The notes: generated by a model not told the origin, from the sequence alone. 64,000 bases of DNA from Kitasatospora sp. NA04385 (GCF_013364235.1 NZ_CP054919.1:8151239-8215238); one strand, 5' to 3'; counted from the first letter of the stretch, positions 8,998 through 17,209 are shown. Program-made: numbers and translations.

Positions 8998-9013
8998 GGG
9001 AGAGCGCTCTCCC
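8998..9013. promoter_or_regulatory. LacI-family operator upstream of the importer operon
   Basis: A perfect 16-base palindrome, GGGAGAGCGCTCTCCC. The central CG is typical of LacI-family sites. It is near-identical to sites upstream of the GH16 gene and the lacI-like gene, so the local repressor is the likely ligand. It is related to but longer than the streptomycete CebR box TGGGAGCGCTCCCA. Confidence 0.8.
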
Positions 9014-9175
9014 GGGGTGGCATCCGGAGCTTGGCCGCTCCACCCGCCCCCCGTCAAGGGGCTGGCGCGCAGAACATCGCAGCCACACCAGGGTTTTGGT
9101 GAAGTTTCGCTGACAAACAAGTTGTCGCCGCCCTTGACACGGATGAAACAACGGGGCAACCATCACTGGCGTAGT

Positions 9176-9191
9176 GAGAGAGCGCTCTCCC
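9176..9191. promoter_or_regulatory. LacI-family operator upstream of the GH16 gene
   Basis: GAGAGAGCGCTCTCCC, with the 12-base core GAGAGCGCTCTC intact and one mismatch in the outer arms. It ends 58 bp before the GH16 start codon, where a bound repressor would block transcription. Confidence 0.78.
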
Positions 9192-9249
9192 TGATCCGGG
9201 CACCGGCCCTCGACGGTGCCGCCCCCACCCCACCCGATCGGGAGCCCCG

Positions 9250-12200
9250 ATGCCCGCCCCACCCCTGCACACCCCCCGGCCCGTCCGGCCGGCCCCCTCC
9301 GCACCGCCCGTCCGCACCCTGGCCGCGGCGCTCGCCGCCGCCCTGGTCGCCGCCCTGGTCCTGCTGCTGCCGGCCGGCCGCGCCCAGGCCGCCCCCGTCC
9401 TGCTCTCCCAGGGCAAGACCGCCACCGCCTCCAGCACCGAGAACTACGGCACCCCCGCGTCCAACGCGGTCGACGGCGACACCGGAACCCGCTGGTCCTC
9501 GGCGAATTCCGACCCGCAGTGGCTGCAGGTCGACCTCGGCGCGCCCGCCGCCCTCAGCTCCGTCACGCTGCGCTGGGAGGCGGCGTACGCGAAGGGCTAC
9601 CAGATCCAGCTGTCCACCGACGGCACCACCTGGACCACCGCGTACACCACCGCCAACGGCGCCGGCGGCACCGAGACCGTCCCGGTCACCGGCACCGCCC
9701 GCTACGTGCGGATGTACGGCACCGCCCGGGCCACCGGCTACGGCTACTCGCTCTGGGAGTTCCAGGTCTACGGCGCCACCGGCGGCGGCGACCAGGGCTG
9801 CGGCACCGCGAACGCCGCCCAGGGCAAGACCGCCACCGCCTCCAGCACCGAGAACTACGGCACCCCCGCGTCCAACGCGGTCGACGGCGACGCCGGCACC
9901 CGCTGGTCCTCCGCCGCCGCCGACCCGCAGTGGCTGCAGGTCGACCTCGGCTCCGCGCAGAGCGTCTGCGGCACCTCCGTCACCTGGGAGAGCGCCTACG
10001 CCAAGGCGTACCGGATCCAGCTCTCCACCGACGGCACCACCTGGAACGACGTCTGGACCACCGCGAACGGCGCCGGCGGCACCGAGAAGCAGGACTTCAC
10101 CGGCACCGCCCGCTACGTCCGGCTGTACGGCACCGCCCGGGCCACCGGCTACGGCTACTCCGTCTGGGAGTTCCGGGTGTTCACCGGCGGCGGTAGCAGC
10201 TCCGGCCCGAGCTCCAGCCCCAGCCCCACCCCGAGCGGCAGCCCCACCGGCACCACCCCGCCCGGCAACTGGAACACCGTCTTCAGCGACAACTTCGCCG
10301 GCGGCTCCGGCAGCGCCCCCTCCGCCGCCAACTGGACGGTGCGCACCGGCACCTCCGAGCCCGGCGGCGCCGCCAACTGGGGCACCGGCGAGATCCAGAA
10401 CGACACCGCCAACCCCGCCAACGTCGCCGTCGACGGCAACGGCCACCTCAACCTGACCGCCGTCCGCGACGGCGCCGGCAACTGGACCTCCGGCCGGGTG
10501 GAGAGCAAGCGCGGCGACTTCGCCGCCCCCGCCGGCGGACAGCTCTTGATCTCCGCGCAGATCAAGCAGCCCGGCGTCGCCGACGGCACCGGCTACTGGC
10601 CGTCCTTCCGCGCCATCGGCGCCAACGACCGCAGCGGCGGCTGGCCGGCCACCGGCGAGACCGACATCCTGGAGAACGTCAACGGCCGCAGCCAGACCTC
10701 CGCGACCCTGCACTGCGGCACCGCCCCCGGCGGCAACTGCAACGAGTACAACGGCATGACCAGCGGACTCGCCTCCTGCCCCGGCTGCCAGAGCGACTAC
10801 CACACCTACAGCCAGGTCATCGACCGCACCGTCAGCGACGAGCAGATCCGCTGGTACCTCGACGGCCGGCAGATCTGGCAGGTCAACGAGTCCCAGGTCG
10901 GCACCACCGACTGGAAGAACGCCGTCGACCACGGCTTCAAGCTGGTCTTCAACCTCGGCATCGGCGGCTCCTTCCCCGACAGCGTCTGCGGCTGCACCAC
11001 GCCCAGCGCCACCACCACCTCCGGCGGCGCGCTGTCCATCGGCACCGTCACCGTCGCCACCACCACCGGCACCGCCCCCGCGGCGCTCACCGACCCGCCC
11101 GTGCCCACCGGCAAGAGCACCGTCAAGGTCACCGGCAGCCAGGGCAGCTGGGGCCTGAGCGTCAACGGCCAGCCCTACCAGCTCAAGGGCGTCACCTGGG
11201 GCCCGGCCCAGTCCACCGCCGACGCGCACATGCGCGACCTCAAGGCGATGGGCGTCAACACCCTGCGCACCTGGGGCACCGACGCGGGCAGCAAGCCGCT
11301 GCTGGACGCCGCCGCCGCGTACGGGCTCAAGGTCGTCAACGGCTTCTGGCTCAACCAGGGCGCCGACTACGTCAACGACACCGCCTACAAGAACAGCACC
11401 CTCGACTCCATCAAGCAGTGGGTGACCACCTACAAGGACCACCCCGGCGTGCTGATGTGGGACGTCGGCAACGAGGTCATCCTCACCACCCAGGACCACG
11501 CCTACAACGGCGCCACGGTGGAGCAGGAGCGGGTCGCCTACGCCAAGTTCGTCGAGCAGGTCACCCAGGCCATCCACGCCATCGACCCCGACCACCCGGT
11601 CACCTCCACCGACGCCTACACCGGCGCCTGGCCGTACTACAAGCAGTACGCCCCCAGCCTCGACCTGCTGGCCGTCAACTCCTACGGCGCGGTCTGCAAC
11701 GTCAAGCAGGACTGGATCAACGGCGGCTACACCAAGCCGTACATCGTCACCGAGTCCGGCGACGCGGGCGAGTGGGAGGTCCCGAACGACGCCAACGGCG
11801 TCCCGACCCAGCCCACCGACACCCAGAAGCGCGACGGCTACACCAGCGCCTGGAACTGCATCGCCGGCCACACCGGCGTCTCGCTCGGCGCCACCATGTT
11901 CAACTACGGCACCGAGAACGACTTCGGCGGCACCTGGTTCAACCTGATCCCCGGCGGCTGGAAGCAGCCCGCGTACTACTCCGTCGCCAAGTCCTACGGC
12001 GGCAGCGCGAAGTCCGGCAACACCCCGCCGGTGATGCCGAACGTCACGCTCAGCAAGACCTCCGACGTCCCGGCCGGCGGCACCTTCACGCTCAGCTCGC
12101 CCGCCACCGACCCCGACGGCGACCTGGTCCGCTACCAGCTGTACTACAGCTCCAAGTACGTGGACGGCGGCACCGGCTTCAGCCAGGTCCGCTTCACCCA

Positions 12201-12732
12201 GACCGGCGACGGCCAGTTCACCGTCACCGCGCCCAAGACCCTGGGCGTCTGGAAGGTCTACGTCTACGCCTACGACGGCCACGGCAACGTCGGCATCGAG
12301 TCCAAGTCCTTCCGGACCGTCGCCCCGACGCCCAGCGGCACCAACGTCGCCAAGGGCAAGACCACCACCGCCTCCACCTACCAGGCCGTCGGCAACGGCG
12401 CCCCCTTCCCGCCGTCCAACACCACCGACGGCAACTGGTCCACCCGGTGGGCCAGCGAGTGGGCCGACCCGCAGTGGCTCCAGGTCGACCTGGGCCAGAC
12501 CACCTCGTTCAAGCACGTGCAGCTCGGCTGGGAGTCCGCGTACGGCAAGGCGTACCAGATCCAGACCTCCAACGACGGCACCAACTGGACGACCGTCTAC
12601 ACCCAGGCCAACGGCACCGGCGGCATCGACGACATCGACGTCAACGGCAGCGGACGCTACGTCCGGGTCAACATGACCCAGCGCGGCACCGCCTACGGCT
12701 ACTCGATGTACGAGTTCGGCGTCTACGCCTGA
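9250..12732 (+). CDS. Secreted multidomain glycosidase: CBM-CBM-GH16-GH-A barrel-CBM
   Basis: A 1160-residue secreted enzyme. A signal peptide (cleavage near AQA-AP, about residue 48) leads to two F5/8C-type (discoidin/CBM32-like) carbohydrate-binding domains at about 50-176 and 187-312. After a Ser/Pro linker comes a GH16 domain (about 340-605) with the catalytic signature GETDILENVNG (Glu470, Asp472, Glu475). A clan GH-A TIM barrel follows (about 630-920), with MWDVGNE (acid/base Glu742) and IVTESGDAGEW (probable nucleophile Glu835). A beta-sandwich and a third F5/8C domain end the protein. GH16 enzymes in such loci usually cut beta-1,3- or mixed-linkage glucan. The second catalytic domain resembles GH2/GH5 barrels and its substrate is unclear. 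It is probably repressed by the local LacI protein. Confidence 0.88.
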   Translation: MPAPPLHTPRPVRPAPSAPPVRTLAAALAAALVAALVLLLPAGRAQAAPVLLSQGKTATASSTENYGTPASNAVDGDTGTRWSSANSDPQWLQVDLGAPAALSSVTLRWEAAYAKGYQIQLSTDGTTWTTAYTTANGAGGTETVPVTGTARYVRMYGTARATGYGYSLWEFQVYGATGGGDQGCGTANAAQGKTATASSTENYGTPASNAVDGDAGTRWSSAAADPQWLQVDLGSAQSVCGTSVTWESAYAKAYRIQLSTDGTTWNDVWTTANGAGGTEKQDFTGTARYVRLYGTARATGYGYSVWEFRVFTGGGSSSGPSSSPSPTPSGSPTGTTPPGNWNTVFSDNFAGGSGSAPSAANWTVRTGTSEPGGAANWGTGEIQNDTANPANVAVDGNGHLNLTAVRDGAGNWTSGRVESKRGDFAAPAGGQLLISAQIKQPGVADGTGYWPSFRAIGANDRSGGWPATGETDILENVNGRSQTSATLHCGTAPGGNCNEYNGMTSGLASCPGCQSDYHTYSQVIDRTVSDEQIRWYLDGRQIWQVNESQVGTTDWKNAVDHGFKLVFNLGIGGSFPDSVCGCTTPSATTTSGGALSIGTVTVATTTGTAPAALTDPPVPTGKSTVKVTGSQGSWGLSVNGQPYQLKGVTWGPAQSTADAHMRDLKAMGVNTLRTWGTDAGSKPLLDAAAAYGLKVVNGFWLNQGADYVNDTAYKNSTLDSIKQWVTTYKDHPGVLMWDVGNEVILTTQDHAYNGATVEQERVAYAKFVEQVTQAIHAIDPDHPVTSTDAYTGAWPYYKQYAPSLDLLAVNSYGAVCNVKQDWINGGYTKPYIVTESGDAGEWEVPNDANGVPTQPTDTQKRDGYTSAWNCIAGHTGVSLGATMFNYGTENDFGGTWFNLIPGGWKQPAYYSVAKSYGGSAKSGNTPPVMPNVTLSKTSDVPAGGTFTLSSPATDPDGDLVRYQLYYSSKYVDGGTGFSQVRFTQTGDGQFTVTAPKTLGVWKVYVYAYDGHGNVGIESKSFRTVAPTPSGTNVAKGKTTTASTYQAVGNGAPFPPSNTTDGNWSTRWASEWADPQWLQVDLGQTTSFKHVQLGWESAYGKAYQIQTSNDGTNWTTVYTQANGTGGIDDIDVNGSGRYVRVNMTQRGTAYGYSMYEFGVYA
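9409..9480 (+). repeat. 72-bp exact repeat, copy 1 (first CBM)
   Basis: The 72 bases encoding the start of the first carbohydrate-binding domain are identical to 9820-9891 in the second domain, including all synonymous positions. This indicates recent duplication or gene conversion. Confidence 0.85.
9820..9891 (+). repeat. 72-bp exact repeat, copy 2 (second CBM)
   Basis: Identical to 9409-9480, offset by 411 bp, the length of one binding-domain repeat. Confidence 0.85.
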
Positions 12733-12750
12733 CCCGCCGGCCGTGAAACG

Positions 12751-12788
12751 GGGGGCGTCCGGCCCGTGCCACCGGACCGGACACCCCC
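12751..12788 (+). terminator. Terminator after the GH16 gene
   Basis: GGGGGCGTCCGG can pair with CCGGACACCCCC (one mismatch) around a 14-base loop, starting 18 bp after the stop codon. It suggests that the next gene has at least partly separate transcription. Confidence 0.6.
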
Positions 12789-12874
12789 ACCCCCCACAGA
12801 CCCCCGGTGCCGCGCGGCAGGGAGCGCCGCGCGGCACCGGGCCCCCCACCCACCCTTCCTCTTCCGGAGGTCCG

Positions 12875-14272
12875 ATGAAACACCGCATGTCGCGCGGCGC
12901 GCCCCACCGCACCGCGCTCGCCGGTGCCACCGCCGCGATCCTCGCGGCCGGTGCCCTCACCGGCGGCGTCCTCAGCCAGCAGGCGGTCGCCGCGACCGAC
13001 CCGCTGATCAGCCAGTCCAAGCCGGTCACCGCCTCGTCCGTGGAGAGCGCCAACTTCCCCGCCGCGGCCGTCGCCGACAACAACCTCGCCACCCGCTGGG
13101 CCAGCGCCTGGACCGACTCCCAGTGGGTCCAGATCGACCTGGGCGGCACCGCCAGCATCAGCCACGTCGAACTGGACTGGGAGGCCGCGTACGCCAGCGG
13201 CTACCAGGTGCAGACCAGCAACGACGCCGCCACCTGGAACACCGTCTACACCAAGGCCAACGGCACCGGCGGCACCGAGCAGATCGACCTCGCCGGCAGC
13301 GGACGGTACATCAGGCTGAACCTCACCAAGCGGGGCACCGGCTACGGCTACTCGCTGGAGGAGTTCAAGGTCTACGGCCAGGTCTCCACCGCCACCACCG
13401 GCTACGTCCTGGCCAACCCCCAGGTCACCGGGGCCACCCCGGCCACCGGGAACCCGCCGCACGCCTACTTCCACGAGTTCCAGGCCAACTGCACCGCCAC
13501 CCACGACCTGCCCGACGACCCGATCGTCTACCCGGGCAAGCCCGGCGCCTCCCACATGCACACCTTCATGGGCGCCCTCAACACCAACGCCAACTCCACG
13601 CTGGAGTCGTTGCAGGCCAGCACCACCAGCTGCCTCGCCCCCGGCGACAAGTCCGGCTACTGGATGCCCACCATGTACGACGGCAACACCCCCGTCGACC
13701 CGGTCGGCCTGCAGACCATCTACTACAAGAGCGGCATCAACGACTACACCGCCGTCCGCCCCTTCCCGGCCGGCCTGCGGTTCGTCGTCGCCAGCCCGAA
13801 CGACAGCGCCACCGACTTCGCCACCCACCCCGGGTACGTGGCCGGCTGGGAGTGCGGTACCAGCTACCACACCTCCGACCTGCCCACCAGCTGCCCCGGC
13901 GGCGGCCAGATCGGCGTCCGCTTCCAGGCCCCCAGCTGCTGGAACGGCCTGTACCTGGACACCCCCGACCACAAGAGCCACATGGCCTACCCCATCGACG
14001 GCGTCTGCCCCGCCGACCACCCGGTCGCGCTGCCGATGATCGAGTTCAAGATGGCCTTCCCGGCCAACCTGGACCACCTCGCCCAACTCCACCTCTCCAG
14101 CGGACGCGGGTTCTCCTTCCACTACGACTTCTTCAACGCCTGGGACGCTCCGACCCTGGCCGCGATGGTCAACCACTGCATCGTCGGCGGCCTGCAGTGC
14201 GACCCCCGCGGCTACGACCAGAACCAGCCCGGCAAGGGCGCCGCGCTCAACGAGCAGTACCTTCTGCCGTAA
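12875..14272 (+). CDS. Secreted CBM-DUF1996 protein
   Basis: A 465-residue secreted protein. The signal peptide (about residues 1-41, ending AVAA) is followed by an F5/8C-type binding domain (about 42-175) very like the third one of the GH16 protein. A DUF1996 domain follows (about 195-450) with HAYFHEFQANC, the His-rich SHMHTFMG, GYWMPTMYDG and YPIDGVCPADHPVALP. DUF1996 occurs in fungal and actinobacterial secreted proteins; its activity is not established, though the conserved histidines suggest metal binding or catalysis. The ATG at 12875 has a GGAGG site. The matching binding domain and position suggest that it acts on the same polysaccharide as the GH16 enzyme. Confidence 0.88.
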   Translation: MKHRMSRGAPHRTALAGATAAILAAGALTGGVLSQQAVAATDPLISQSKPVTASSVESANFPAAAVADNNLATRWASAWTDSQWVQIDLGGTASISHVELDWEAAYASGYQVQTSNDAATWNTVYTKANGTGGTEQIDLAGSGRYIRLNLTKRGTGYGYSLEEFKVYGQVSTATTGYVLANPQVTGATPATGNPPHAYFHEFQANCTATHDLPDDPIVYPGKPGASHMHTFMGALNTNANSTLESLQASTTSCLAPGDKSGYWMPTMYDGNTPVDPVGLQTIYYKSGINDYTAVRPFPAGLRFVVASPNDSATDFATHPGYVAGWECGTSYHTSDLPTSCPGGGQIGVRFQAPSCWNGLYLDTPDHKSHMAYPIDGVCPADHPVALPMIEFKMAFPANLDHLAQLHLSSGRGFSFHYDFFNAWDAPTLAAMVNHCIVGGLQCDPRGYDQNQPGKGAALNEQYLLP

Positions 14273-14301
14273 GCCCTGAGCCGTAGCCCCACCGCGGAAC
14301 A

Positions 14302-14345
14302 CCGGCCCCGCCGCCACGGACCCCCACGTCCGGCGGCGGGGCCGG
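14302..14345 (+). terminator. Strong terminator after the DUF1996 gene
   Basis: A 14-base perfect stem (CCGGCCCCGCCGCC with its complement) is extended inward by a further GGAC/GTCC pairing past a small bulge, in the gap before the lipoprotein gene. Confidence 0.7.
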
Positions 14346-14375
14346 CCCGCGCCCCACCCCCACGGAGGACCACCG

Positions 14376-14957
14376 ATGAGGCTTCGCCACACCGCCGCGC
14401 TGCTCCTGCTCCCGCTGCTGGCCGCCGCCGGCTGCGGATCGGGCGCCGCCCCCGGCGCCGACGCGGCACCCCCCGCCGCGAGTTCGCCCGCGAGCGCGGC
14501 CGCGGCCCCCTCGTCCGGCGCGCCCGACCGGCCCTCCGACGCCACCTCGATGATCTGCAACCCCTACTTCCGGCAGGAACTCGCCGGCGCGCTCGGCACC
14601 GACATCACCCAGCCGCTCGCCCCCACCTGGGAGAAGCGGGTCTACAGCTGCGAGTACCACTACGCCGGAGCCAGCATGACCCTCTCGGTCAAGGAACTCC
14701 CCGACGCCGCCACCGCGCTCGCCCAGTACGACGGGCTGCGCGGCAGCGCCGGCGCCGTCACCGACCTCAACGGCCTCGGCGAGGCCGCCTACAAGCGGGC
14801 CGACGGCACCACCGTGGTCCGCAAGGACAGCTTCGTGCTCACCGTCGACGTCGCCAAGCTGCCCGAGACCTTCGGCACGCCCCCGCGCAGCCGCGCCGAC
14901 GTCGCCGTGATGACCGCCACCACGGTGATGATCTGCTGGCAGGAGCACAGCTCGTGA
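14376..14957 (+). CDS. Small lipoprotein of unknown function
   Basis: A 193-residue exported lipoprotein: a signal peptide with lipobox AAGC (about residues 17-20), an Ala/Ser/Pro-rich linker to about residue 52, then a compact domain starting SMICNPYFRQELAGALG with three cysteines (in MIC, YSCEY and MICW). It belongs to the general actinobacterial DUF3558-like class of small lipoproteins by pattern, but I cannot assign it firmly. An ACGGAGGACC site precedes the ATG. It lies between the secreted glucanase genes and the repressor and may be coexpressed with them. Confidence 0.8.
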   Translation: MRLRHTAALLLLPLLAAAGCGSGAAPGADAAPPAASSPASAAAAPSSGAPDRPSDATSMICNPYFRQELAGALGTDITQPLAPTWEKRVYSCEYHYAGASMTLSVKELPDAATALAQYDGLRGSAGAVTDLNGLGEAAYKRADGTTVVRKDSFVLTVDVAKLPETFGTPPRSRADVAVMTATTVMICWQEHSS

Positions 14958-15097
14958 GCGGACGCCCACTGACGGCGGGCCGCGGCCGGGGGGCCGACAC
15001 CCCCGGCCGCGGGCCCCGGCCCGGCCCGGAGCAGGCCCCCGGCCGGGCCCCTGAGCATGCCCCGGGGCAGCCGGTGGACCATGCTTCGGAACGGGTT

Positions 15098-15113
15098 GGG
15101 AGAGCGCTCTCCG
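15098..15113. promoter_or_regulatory. LacI-family operator at the lacI-like gene's own promoter
   Basis: GGGAGAGCGCTCTCCG, matching the importer site except for the last base. It overlaps the likely -35 region (TTGGGA at 15096) of the repressor promoter, which predicts autorepression. Confidence 0.78.
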
Positions 15114-15120
15114 AGCGTGC

Positions 15121-15126
15121 TATAAA
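15121..15126 (+). promoter_or_regulatory. -10 element of the lacI-like gene; possible leaderless transcript
   Basis: TATAAA stands out in this GC-rich context. A start point about 7 bases downstream would fall at the ATG (15134), so the mRNA may have almost no leader. A weak AAAGGG at 15124-15129 could be read instead as a ribosome-binding site. Confidence 0.45.
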
Positions 15127-15133
15127 GGGCCTC

Positions 15134-16183
15134 ATGAGCAGCGAAGCCCTCAAGCGCGCCACCACCCTGGAGGACGTGGCGCGGGTCGCGGGCGTCTCCC
15201 GGGCCACCGTCTCCCGCGTCATCAACGGCGTCCGCAACGTCGACCCCGCCATCCAGGGCGCCGTCCGCCAGGCCATCACCCGCACCGGCTACGTCCCCAA
15301 CAGCGCCGCCCGCTCGCTGGTCACCCGGCGCACCGGAGCCCTCGCCCTGGTCATCTCCGGCAGCGACGCCCCCGAGACGCCCGACCACCACGTCGGCGGC
15401 GAGATCTTCGCCGACCCGTTCTTCGGACGCGTCGTCAGCGGCGTCTTCACCGGCCTGCGCCCGCTCGACCTGCACCCCGTCCTGATGCTCGCCGACAGCG
15501 CCGAGGCCCGCGACAAGGCGCTCACCTACCTCCGGCAGGGCAACGCCGACGGCGCGATGGTGGTCTCCACCCACAGCCGCGACCCGCTCCCCGCCCAGCT
15601 GCTCGCCGCGGGCATCCCCACCGTCCTGTTCGGCCGCCCCCCGACGCCGCTCTCGCTCTCCTGCGTCGACCTCGACAACCGCGAGGGCGGCCGGATCGCC
15701 GCCGACCACCTGACCTCCCGCGGCCGCCACCGCGTCGCCGCCATCTCCGGCCCGCTCGGCGTCCGGGCCGCCCGCGACCGCCTGTCCGGCTTCCGGGAGG
15801 CCATGGCCGACCACGGCATCCACCAGCTCCCGCACGTCGAGGGCGACTTCACCCGCGAGGACGGCGAGCGCGCCATGACCTCGCTGCTGCGCCGCTACCC
15901 CGACCTGGACGGCGTGTTCGCCGCCAACGACCTGATGGCCCAGGGCGCGCTGGCCGTCCTCGCCGAGCACCGGCGCCGCGTCCCCGAGGACATCGCGGTG
16001 ATCGGCTTCGACGACTCCTCCGCCGCGACGGCCGGCCGGCCCCACCTGACCACCGTCCGCCAGCCGGTGGAGGAGATGGCCGCCGAGATGACCCGCGTCC
16101 TGCTCGACCACCTCGCCCGGCCCGGCCGCGCCGCCACCACCGTGCTGTTCGAGCCCACCCTGATCGAGCGCCAGTCCGCTTGA
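15134..16183 (+). CDS. LacI-family transcriptional repressor of the glucan locus
   Basis: A 349-residue regulator. The N-terminal helix-turn-helix reads TLEDVARVAGVSRATVSRV and is followed by the hinge helix (NSAARSLVTRRTGALALVI). The rest is the periplasmic-binding-protein-like effector domain, with FFGRVVSGV, GRIAADHLTSRGRHRVAAI, DGVFAANDLMAQGAL and the family's VIGFDDS motif. It probably binds the three near-identical palindromes before its own gene, the importer operon and the GH16 gene, and is released by an imported gluco-oligosaccharide. It resembles CebR/BglR-type repressors, but its operator differs from the CebR box, so the inducer may not be cellobiose. Confidence 0.9.
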   Translation: MSSEALKRATTLEDVARVAGVSRATVSRVINGVRNVDPAIQGAVRQAITRTGYVPNSAARSLVTRRTGALALVISGSDAPETPDHHVGGEIFADPFFGRVVSGVFTGLRPLDLHPVLMLADSAEARDKALTYLRQGNADGAMVVSTHSRDPLPAQLLAAGIPTVLFGRPPTPLSLSCVDLDNREGGRIAADHLTSRGRHRVAAISGPLGVRAARDRLSGFREAMADHGIHQLPHVEGDFTREDGERAMTSLLRRYPDLDGVFAANDLMAQGALAVLAEHRRRVPEDIAVIGFDDSSAATAGRPHLTTVRQPVEEMAAEMTRVLLDHLARPGRAATTVLFEPTLIERQSA

Positions 16184-16400
16184 GCGGCGGCCTGAGCAGC
16201 GGCCTGAGCGGTGTCGACCCGGTAGGGACGGGCAGGGCCCGGTAGGGATCGGCGGGACCCGCTCTGGCCGGAACTCCGGTGGCAGCCGCCGCCGGGCAGG
16301 ACCGGCCGGTTCGGCGGAACCGGCCGGTCCGGTGGGCGGGGACGGGAGGAAGCAGGCGGCGGGGACGGGGCTCCGCGTTCCGGGTCGTTCCGGTGGGCCG

Positions 16401-16562
16401 TCACCGGGCTCGCGCTCCGGCCCGCACCTTCCACTGCGCCGCGTACCCGCCGGTGCCGTGCACCGGGAACAGCCGGAACCGCTCGCCCGTCACCTCCAGG
16501 TCGATGCCGCCGTCGCCCCCCGCCGGGGCCGCCGACCGTCCGTGGGCCACAATCGGGGACAT
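16401..16562 (-). CDS. Candidate very small protein or gene remnant
   Basis: The 377-bp gap after the LacI gene (16184-16560) is otherwise empty apart from two GCGGCCTGAGC direct repeats near 16190. On the minus strand a 53-codon frame ends in about 35 codons with near-perfect third-position G/C and a protein-like sequence (DLEVTGERFRLFPVHGTGG, then YAAQWKVRAG). The first codons are less convincing, the ATG overlaps the start of the divergent gene, and no ribosome-binding site is clear. It may be a tiny protein that starts at an internal GTG, or the tail of a lost gene. Confidence 0.35.
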   Translation of the reverse strand: MSPIVAHGRSAAPAGGDGGIDLEVTGERFRLFPVHGTGGYAAQWKVRAGARAR

Positions 16563-17151
16563 GGATGTCATCGAACTCCTGGAGGACGCGGGCCTGTTGG
16601 TTCCCGAGGCCGCGGCCGGCCCGAACGACCCCACCGCGCGCGAACTCTGGGACCTCCTCGCCCACGACACCTGGGAGGGCACGTTCACCCTGCTGGAGGA
16701 ACTCGGTGCCGCTCCGCCGCTGCCGCCCGACCGCTGGGCCGCCCTGGCCGCGGCCGCCGAGGAACTCCACCACGCCCGCAGCGCCGCCTGGTGCCACTGG
16801 CGTTGTGGCGAGGCCCGCGAGGACTTGGTGATCCGGGCCGAACTCACCCTCCCGCCCGCCGCCGAGGGCCCGCGCCGGACCTCCTTCGACGGGGCGGGCG
16901 TCCTGCGCCCGCTGTGGGACATCGGCCTGCGCGCCCCCGACGGCGGACCGGACACGGCCGTCGCCGCCCTCTGGGTGGAGCACGTCCCCCGGCTGGGCCC
17001 CGGGGAACGCGCCACCGTCCGGCTTCGCCCGCTCACCCCCGCCCGCTGGCGCGGCTTGCGTCCCGGCCGGCGGATCACCATGCACGAGGGCCGCCCGGTC
17101 GTCGCCACGGCCGTTGTTCTGGAGGCCCGCCGGGTGCACGGCCCGGCCTGA
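16561..17151 (+). CDS. Hypothetical protein
   Basis: A 196-residue cytoplasmic protein with no family I recognise. The N-terminal part is acidic and helical (MDVIELLEDAGLLVPEAA); the central part has CHWRCG; the C-terminal half looks like beta strands (VAALWVEHVPRLGPGERATV) ending in ITMHEGRPVVATAVV, which resembles the small beta-barrel of EF-Tu-domain-like proteins. That resemblance is only suggestive. Third-position G/C bias over the whole frame supports coding. Confidence 0.65.
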   Translation: MDVIELLEDAGLLVPEAAAGPNDPTARELWDLLAHDTWEGTFTLLEELGAAPPLPPDRWAALAAAAEELHHARSAAWCHWRCGEAREDLVIRAELTLPPAAEGPRRTSFDGAGVLRPLWDIGLRAPDGGPDTAVAALWVEHVPRLGPGERATVRLRPLTPARWRGLRPGRRITMHEGRPVVATAVVLEARRVHGPA

Positions 17152-17154
17152 GTC

Positions 17155-17192
17155 GGGGCGGGGGTGGGGGCGGGGTGGGGGCGGGGTGGGGC
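17155..17192 (+). other. G-run tract between convergent genes
   Basis: Seven or more runs of four to five G, separated by single C or T, lie between the stop codons of two convergent genes. Such a tract can form G-quadruplexes or act as a transcription barrier. Confidence 0.55.
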
Positions 17193-17209
17193 CTTGGCTG
17201 GGGCGGGGT

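Larger units (their letters stand above)
8946..9249. promoter_or_regulatory. Divergent promoter region of the importer and GH16 genes
   Basis: This 304-bp gap holds no gene. It contains two LacI-type operators, one near each gene (8998-9013 and 9176-9191), and a TTGACA hexamer at 9134-9139 directed toward the GH16 gene, though no good -10 element is visible at the ideal distance. Its lower GC content fits a promoter region. Confidence 0.6.

Noticed and set aside
8998..9013. Identification of the operator as a CebR box
   Set aside because: The CebR box is TGGGAGCGCTCCCA. This site has two additional bases between the GGGA and the central GCGC on each side, so I treat it as a different LacI-family operator.
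9163..13158. A 1331-codon open frame antisense to the GH16 and DUF1996 genes
   Set aside because: Low-complexity Gly/Val/Ala sequence without domains. It is a product of the high third-position G/C of the sense genes, which have signal peptides, catalytic motifs and ribosome-binding sites.
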